Of a stretch of 61,776 nucleotides of DNA, positions 57,161 to 61,776 are shown piece by piece. The position numbers and the translations under genes were made by a program. The DNA lies in NCBI GenBank assembly GCA_002448395.1, contig DJXS01000079.1, positions 1-61,776 on the forward strand, written 5' to 3'. Origin of the DNA: Lachnospiraceae bacterium UBA6998. GTDB lineage: Bacteria; Bacillota; Clostridia; Lachnospirales; Lachnospiraceae. The notes beneath the pieces are model-generated. The model ran no database searches and was not told where the DNA came from. It saw nothing but the letters and a program-made list of their open reading frames with translations. Positions within the stretch are counted from its first letter, which is position 1. Each line of letters starts with the position of its first letter.

Positions 57161-58480
57161 TCAGTGAAACTTCGGCAAATAATCCCCGTGCGCCGCGATC
57201 AGTTCGTCAACCATCTTTTTGATGGTATCGATGTCGAGCTCGCTCCCCGTGTGGGGATCGAGCATGGCCGCCTGATAGACGTGCTCGAGCTTATGAGTGC
57301 GGGCTGCCTCAATGGTGAGGAGCTGCACGTTTATGTTTGTCATATTCATGGCCGCGCATACGACCGGAAGAGCTCCGACGCGGCAGGGATTGATCCCGCG
57401 GCCGTTAACAAGGCAGGGAACCTCTACGCAGGCCTCTTCGGGGAGGTTGCTGATCAGATGGCCAGTGTTGAGGACATTGCCGCCAATCTGATAGGGAGTG
57501 CCGGTAACCACGGATTCCATGATGTGGGAGGCGTACTCCCTGGAGCGCTCGTGAGTCTTGACACCTGTCTCAAGAAGTTCTGCATATTCCTTCTTCCAGG
57601 ACTCGATCTGGTTAATGCAGCGGCGCGGATATTCGTCCAGCGGGATGTTGTAGCGGTCTATGAGTTCCGGATATCTGCTCTTTATATAAAAGCCGTTGTA
57701 CTCTGCGTTGTGTTCACTGGACTCAGTACAATAGTAGCCGAAATTACGGATATAGTCAAAACGGACCTTATCTTTAAATTCGGGATCCGCTATTTTGGCA
57801 GCGACACGGGACTTGATCTCGGGATAGAGGTCATTGCCGTCCTTGTCGCGGATCTCTAACAGCCAGGCCATATGGTTGATTCCTGCGATCAGCTCTTTAC
57901 GGCCCTCAAGCCTGTCTTCCATGCCGACGAAAGTGAGAAGATCTTTGGAGCAGACCTGTACGCTGTGGCAAAGCCCCACAGTTTTGACGCCGGTATAGCG
58001 CTGCATATAGCCGGACAGCATGGCCATCGGGTTGGTGTAGTTCAGAAAGAGCGCGTCCGGGCACACTTCTTCCATATCTTTGGCAAAATCTTCCATGACC
58101 GGGATCGTCCGCAGCGCGCGCATGATGCCCCCGATGCCGAGAGTATCTGCGATAGTCTGGCGAAGGCCGTATTTCTTGGGTATCTCAAAGTCGATGATGG
58201 TAGCTGGATCGTATCCGCCGACCTGGATCGCGTTGACGACAAAGGATGCGCCGGCAAGGGCTGCCCGGCGGTTTTCGGTACCGAGATAGCACTCGATCCG
58301 GCCGTATCCGCCCAGGACGCCGCGCATGGCCTCGAGGATCGTCCGGCTCTCTTCAAGCCGCACGACGTCGATATCATACAAGGCGAAGACACTGTCTCTG
58401 AGCGCCTCGCTGCACATGCAGTCTCCTATAACATTTCTTGCGAAAACGGTGCTTCCGGCACCCATAAACGTTATTTTCAC
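57161..58480 (-). CDS. Glycoside hydrolase family 4 alpha-galactosidase/glucosidase-like
   Basis: A 439-residue NAD- and metal-dependent glycosidase: KITFMGAGSTVFARNVIGD (NAD-binding GxGSxxF), ALYDIDVVRLEESRTIL, NYTNPMAMLSGYMQRYTGVKTVGLCHSVQ (metal-ligand Cys in the CHSV motif), and GINHMAWLLEIRDKDGNDLYP (His). The family acts by a redox-elimination mechanism on alpha- or beta-glycosides. GTG 58480 was chosen: it starts VKITFMGAG with AGGAGGGG upstream; the open frame to 58606 has no RBS. Confidence 0.9.
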   Translation of the reverse strand: MKITFMGAGSTVFARNVIGDCMCSEALRDSVFALYDIDVVRLEESRTILEAMRGVLGGYGRIECYLGTENRRAALAGASFVVNAIQVGGYDPATIIDFEIPKKYGLRQTIADTLGIGGIMRALRTIPVMEDFAKDMEEVCPDALFLNYTNPMAMLSGYMQRYTGVKTVGLCHSVQVCSKDLLTFVGMEDRLEGRKELIAGINHMAWLLEIRDKDGNDLYPEIKSRVAAKIADPEFKDKVRFDYIRNFGYYCTESSEHNAEYNGFYIKSRYPELIDRYNIPLDEYPRRCINQIESWKKEYAELLETGVKTHERSREYASHIMESVVTGTPYQIGGNVLNTGHLISNLPEEACVEVPCLVNGRGINPCRVGALPVVCAAMNMTNINVQLLTIEAARTHKLEHVYQAAMLDPHTGSELDIDTIKKMVDELIAAHGDYLPKFH

Positions 58481-58712
58481 AGTCTTACCCCTCCTGAGAT
58501 TTTTTTTACAGGATAGCAGAAGGTTCATTTCTGATACATGGCGTAATGTGTCAGGATTCCGCAGTTTAATAAAAATAGCGCGGGGAGAAGGGTAATCGGA
58601 GCGCACTTATGATAAAATAAAAACGGTTGGATTCTTGATCATGTACAAGAATTGCAGTGATGAGCTGATCGCGTTTTCCAGGAACGCTTGTCAGGTAAAA
58701 GGAGGAAACAGT

Positions 58713-60404
58713 ATGGGGTACATGGAAAGATATGAGGAGTGGCTTAAAAAGCTTCCGGAGGATCATCCGTTTCACGCGGAGCTTCTCGCGATAAAGGGCG
58801 ATGACGCAGAGATCAAGGACCGCTTCTACAAGGAGATCGAGTTCGGAACAGCAGGCCTTCGCGGGATCTTCGGAGCCGGGACGAACCGCATGAATGAGTT
58901 TACGGTCGGCCGTGCGACGCAGGGAATCGCCAACTATATTTTGAACTCCGGAGAGGATGTGAACCGGGGATTTGTGCTGGCCTATGACAGCCGCTACAAT
59001 TCCAAGGAATTTGCGCAGCTGGCAGCGGAGATCCTGGCAGGAAACGGGATCAAGGCTTACCTGTTCCCTTCGCTTCGTCCTACTCCTGAGCTGTCATTTG
59101 CGATCAGAAGCTTCGCGGCTCTGGGCGGTATCAACATGACAGCCAGCCACAACCCGAAGGAATACAACGGATACAAAGTTTACTGGATGGACGGCGCGCA
59201 GATCTCCGGCGAGATCTCCGACGGAATGCTGAAGGAAATTCTGGCGCTTGATCTCTTTGACGATTTTAAGAAGATTCCGCTGGAAGAAGCCATCGAGGAG
59301 AGAAAAGTCAGGATGCTGGGCGAGGAGATGGACCTTGCGTATCTCGACTATGTTGTCTCCATGAGACAGCGCACAGATGATGAGATCGACAGGACGATCC
59401 CGATCGTTTACACGCCGCTTAACGGCGCGGGCAGCATCCCGATGCAGAAACTGGCGGCGGATCTGGGCTATGTCAACTTTTATATTGTTCCCGAGCAGAA
59501 GGATCCCGATCCGGAATTTACGACTGTGGGCTATCCCAATCCGGAGGATCCCAAGGCATTTGCTCTCGCAGAAGAGCTTGGCCGGAAAGTCGGGGCGGAG
59601 GTCCTGATCGCGACAGATCCCGACAGTGACAGAATGGCTGTTGAGGTCTCTGACGGCAAGGGCGGATATGTGCCTCTGAACGGAAATCAGACCGGAGCGC
59701 TTCTTATCGCCTATATGGCAAGGAGCATGTATGAGAAGGGGACACTTCCCCCAAAAGCCGCGATGATCAAGTCTATCGTCACAGGAAATCTCGGCCGGGT
59801 GATCTGCGAGAACTTCGGGATCCGCGTTTTCGACGCGCTGACCGGATTTAAGAATATCTGCGGCGTCATTCCCAAGGCAGAGGATATGGGATACACCTAT
59901 TTCTTCGGATATGAGGAGAGTATCGGCTGCGCGCCCGGCGTGGAGATCCGCGACAAGGACGGCATCTGCGCTTCCATGCTGATCATGGAGCTGGCTGCCT
60001 GGTGCCGCAAGAACGGCATGTCTTTGGCGCAGTATCTGGATTCCCTGTATAAAAAGTACGGTTATTACGCGGAGGACCAGGTATCACTGGTACTCAAAGG
60101 CATTGAGGGCGCCGAGAGGATCGGGCGCTTCATGGACGTGTTCCGCTGCAATAAACCCGGAAGATTCGGAAGATTTGTGGTGGATAAGTGCACGGATTAC
60201 ATCAATGGATATAAAGATGTTCCGGCCTCAAATGTGCTCATCTACAAAATGACCGACGGCAACTGGTTCGCCATGAGACCTTCAGGGACAGAGCCCAAGA
60301 TCAAGTTCTACTTCTACGCGAAATCGGATAACATGGACGAATCTCAGGAATTAGTCAACGATATGAAAACAGCAGTGGGTGAAATGGTTCAAAGCATTGA
60401 GTGA
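58713..60404 (+). CDS. pgcA: Phospho-sugar mutase (alpha-phosphoglucomutase)
   Basis: A 563-residue enzyme that interconverts glucose 1- and 6-phosphate. Substrate- and metal-binding loops: FGTAGLRGIFGAGTNRMN, the phosphoserine loop NMTASHNPKEYNGYKVYW (Ser), metal-binding TDPDSDRMAVEV, FGYEESIGCAPG, and the phosphate loop MRPSGTEPKIKFYF. ATG 58713 follows AAAGGAGGAA; the open frame to 58635 is rejected. It is followed by a terminator and by pgi, so the two sugar-phosphate genes are neighbours. Confidence 0.94.
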   Translation: MGYMERYEEWLKKLPEDHPFHAELLAIKGDDAEIKDRFYKEIEFGTAGLRGIFGAGTNRMNEFTVGRATQGIANYILNSGEDVNRGFVLAYDSRYNSKEFAQLAAEILAGNGIKAYLFPSLRPTPELSFAIRSFAALGGINMTASHNPKEYNGYKVYWMDGAQISGEISDGMLKEILALDLFDDFKKIPLEEAIEERKVRMLGEEMDLAYLDYVVSMRQRTDDEIDRTIPIVYTPLNGAGSIPMQKLAADLGYVNFYIVPEQKDPDPEFTTVGYPNPEDPKAFALAEELGRKVGAEVLIATDPDSDRMAVEVSDGKGGYVPLNGNQTGALLIAYMARSMYEKGTLPPKAAMIKSIVTGNLGRVICENFGIRVFDALTGFKNICGVIPKAEDMGYTYFFGYEESIGCAPGVEIRDKDGICASMLIMELAAWCRKNGMSLAQYLDSLYKKYGYYAEDQVSLVLKGIEGAERIGRFMDVFRCNKPGRFGRFVVDKCTDYINGYKDVPASNVLIYKMTDGNWFAMRPSGTEPKIKFYFYAKSDNMDESQELVNDMKTAVGEMVQSIE

Positions 60405-60415
60405 TAATAAGGACG

Positions 60416-60446
60416 GGCCGCGCTAAATGTGCGGCCTGTTATTTTG
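60416..60446 (+). terminator. Terminator after pgcA
   Basis: GGCCGC (60416-60421) pairs with GCGGCC (60431-60436), then TGTTATTTT. Confidence 0.75.
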
Positions 60447-60613
60447 TGTCCGGCAATAGGTTGTAAATATCCATGTATATGGAATTTTTGTGTACTAACA
60501 TATACCCACGGATGTGGTAATATAGACAATAGAAAAGGTAATACTCTATAGTAGTTGTATATTTTGCAGTATAAGGCTGCGCACAAAGCAAAGTTATAAG
60601 GAGGGTAAAAAAT

Positions 60614-61776
60614 ATGGTTTCTTGGAAGAATTTTGACACACTGGCATCCTATGAGAAACTGATGGCGCTCAAGGGCCATGTCAATCTGGTGGAAGTAATG
60701 TCCGGTGAGAACGGTGCGAAGCGCGTTGCTGAGTACTGCGTTCCCATGGCTTGCGATATGAAATACAATTTCGCCGCTAAGGCAGTTGATGACGATATTC
60801 TCGCAGTTCTTCAGGAACTGGCTGACGAGGCTCAGCTGACAGAGAAATACGCAGAGCTTTACAACGGCGCTGTGATCAACACAGGTGAGAAGCGTCTCGT
60901 TCTGCATCAGCTCTGCCGCGGACAGCAGGGCGGCGATGTCATCGCTGACGGCGTCAACAAGAGAGAGTTCTATACAGGCCAGCAGAAGAAAGCGGCTGAT
61001 TTCGCGAACAAAGTACATGCAGGCGAGATCACAAACGCTGCAGGCGAGAAGTTCACCACAGTAGTCCAGATCGGTATCGGCGGCTCCGACCTCGGCCCGC
61101 GCGCCCTCTATATCGCCCTTGAGAACTGGGCAAAGAGGCACGGCCAGCAGAAGATGGAAGCGAGATTCATCTCCAACGTTGACCCCGATGACGCAGCAGC
61201 AGTTCTGAAGTCTGTCGATGTGGCGCACTCCCTCTTCATCGTTGTCTCCAAGTCCGGCACAACTCTTGAGACTCTGACCAACGAGTCCTTCGTAAGGGAT
61301 GCCCTCAAGAATGCAGGCGTAGATCCTTCCAAGCACATGCTTGCTGTTACCAGTGAGACTTCCCCTCTGGCGAAGAGCGCTGACTATCTGGAAGCATTCT
61401 TTATGGATGACTACATCGGCGGCCGCTATTCTTCCTCCTCCTGCGTAGGCGCAGTTGTCCTGTCCCTGGCATTCGGACCGGAAGTGTTCGCGGCGATCAT
61501 GGACGGCGCAGCAGAGTCTGACGCTCTGGCTAAGGATCCCGATATCAGAAAGAACGCAGCCCTTCTGGATGCTCTGATCGGCGTCTATGAGAGAAATGTA
61601 TGCGGCTATCTCTGCACTGCAGTGCTTCCTTATTCCCAGGCTCTGTCCCGCTTCCCTGCACACCTGCAGCAGCTGGATATGGAATCCAACGGCAAGTCCG
61701 TCAACCGCTTCGGCGAGCCCGTTAACTATGTTACCGGCCCTGTTATCTTCGGTGAGCCCGGCACAAACGGCCAGCA
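60614..61776 (+). CDS. pgi: Glucose-6-phosphate isomerase, 5' part (runs off the window)
   Basis: The first 387 codons of an open frame without stop. ATG 60614 follows AAGGAGGG by 8 nt. The protein starts MVSWKNFDTLASYEKLMALK; QIGIGGSDLGPRALYIAL (sugar-phosphate site), VSKSGTTLETLTNES (SIS phosphate loop), DDYIGGRYSSSSCVGA (the D-x-x-GGRxS motif of Pgi), and ESNGKSVNRFGEPV (catalytic Glu) are all present. It interconverts glucose and fructose 6-phosphate in glycolysis. Codon use is strongly biased, like fba, as for a highly expressed gene. Several minus-strand open frames over this gene are shadows. Confidence 0.93.
   Translation, partial: MVSWKNFDTLASYEKLMALKGHVNLVEVMSGENGAKRVAEYCVPMACDMKYNFAAKAVDDDILAVLQELADEAQLTEKYAELYNGAVINTGEKRLVLHQLCRGQQGGDVIADGVNKREFYTGQQKKAADFANKVHAGEITNAAGEKFTTVVQIGIGGSDLGPRALYIALENWAKRHGQQKMEARFISNVDPDDAAAVLKSVDVAHSLFIVVSKSGTTLETLTNESFVRDALKNAGVDPSKHMLAVTSETSPLAKSADYLEAFFMDDYIGGRYSSSSCVGAVVLSLAFGPEVFAAIMDGAAESDALAKDPDIRKNAALLDALIGVYERNVCGYLCTAVLPYSQALSRFPAHLQQLDMESNGKSVNRFGEPVNYVTGPVIFGEPGTNGQ

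Noticed and set aside
1..61776. tRNA, rRNA, prophage or replication origin
   Set aside because: I saw no tRNA cloverleaf, rRNA sequence, phage structural or integrase genes, or DnaA-box cluster. A tool-based scan could still find a short one.

Overview
This 61.8-kb window looks like chromosomal DNA from a Clostridia-type member of the Bacillota, probably close to Lachnospiraceae. The clues are strong AGGAGG-type ribosome binding sites, many compact Rho-independent terminators, a lipoprotein lipobox, DegV, SpoIIE-type phosphatase, CPBP and class II aldolase genes, a short preQ1-I-like riboswitch, and balanced base composition. I see no rRNA, tRNA, phage module, CRISPR array or replication origin.

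Left part (1-28 kb). Ordinary single genes and short operons include a lipoprotein, a Cthe_2159-like beta-helix protein, a thioesterase, MgtC, a FUSC-HAD fusion, a SpoIIE-type phosphatase, HflK/HflC, phosphoesterases, a DUF4230 protein, a tyrosine phosphatase, an acyltransferase, an XRE-AbrB regulator, a methyltransferase, a cyclase, MarR, DegV, fba and an Old Yellow Enzyme-type reductase. They are peppered with one 12-bp sequence, ACCCCAGAGGTC (reverse GACCTCTGGGGT). By hand I count about 42 exact copies plus a dozen near-copies. They lie between genes, at gene ends and inside several reading frames. The core can fold as ACC / loop CCAGA / GGT, and at several loci locus-specific flanks extend the stem to 6-12 bp. 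Many copies sit in small tandem duplications whose flanks belong to the local gene. A single REP-associated tyrosine (Y1/HUH, RAYT-like) transposase gene lies at 13.5-14.25 kb, in the middle of this zone. No exact copy is found from 27.7 kb to the end. I propose a REP/RAYT-like system with minisatellite-like behaviour. It has altered at least one gene (a phosphoesterase pseudogene at 12.55-13.36 kb) and duplicated the 3' end of hflC.

Middle part (28-42 kb). Here there are a CPBP protease, YccF and a four-gene run that joins a hydrolase, a TrkA-N/RyR-like membrane protein, a two-TM potassium channel with TrkA-like and RyR-like domains, and an O-antigen-ligase-like protein. A membrane FKBP-type isomerase, a hydrolase, a large anchored protein with PPC-like repeats, a CAT-like acetyltransferase and an M20 peptidase follow.

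Right part (42-61.8 kb). A promoter, preQ1-I-like riboswitch and terminator precede queD-queE-folE-queC-queF, a complete GTP-to-preQ1 pathway. Then come a UvrD-like protein lacking its ATP-binding core, coupled to a SNF2-type ATPase; a large fused ABC transporter; a duplicated-domain secreted protein; a membrane-anchored nuclease; a candidate pseudoknotted RNA in front of a TerD-domain protein; a HAD phosphatase; a GH4 glycosidase; a phosphoglucomutase; and the 5' part of pgi, which runs off the window. A second, shorter sequence (CAAAATA/TATTTTG) appears over-represented through the whole window.
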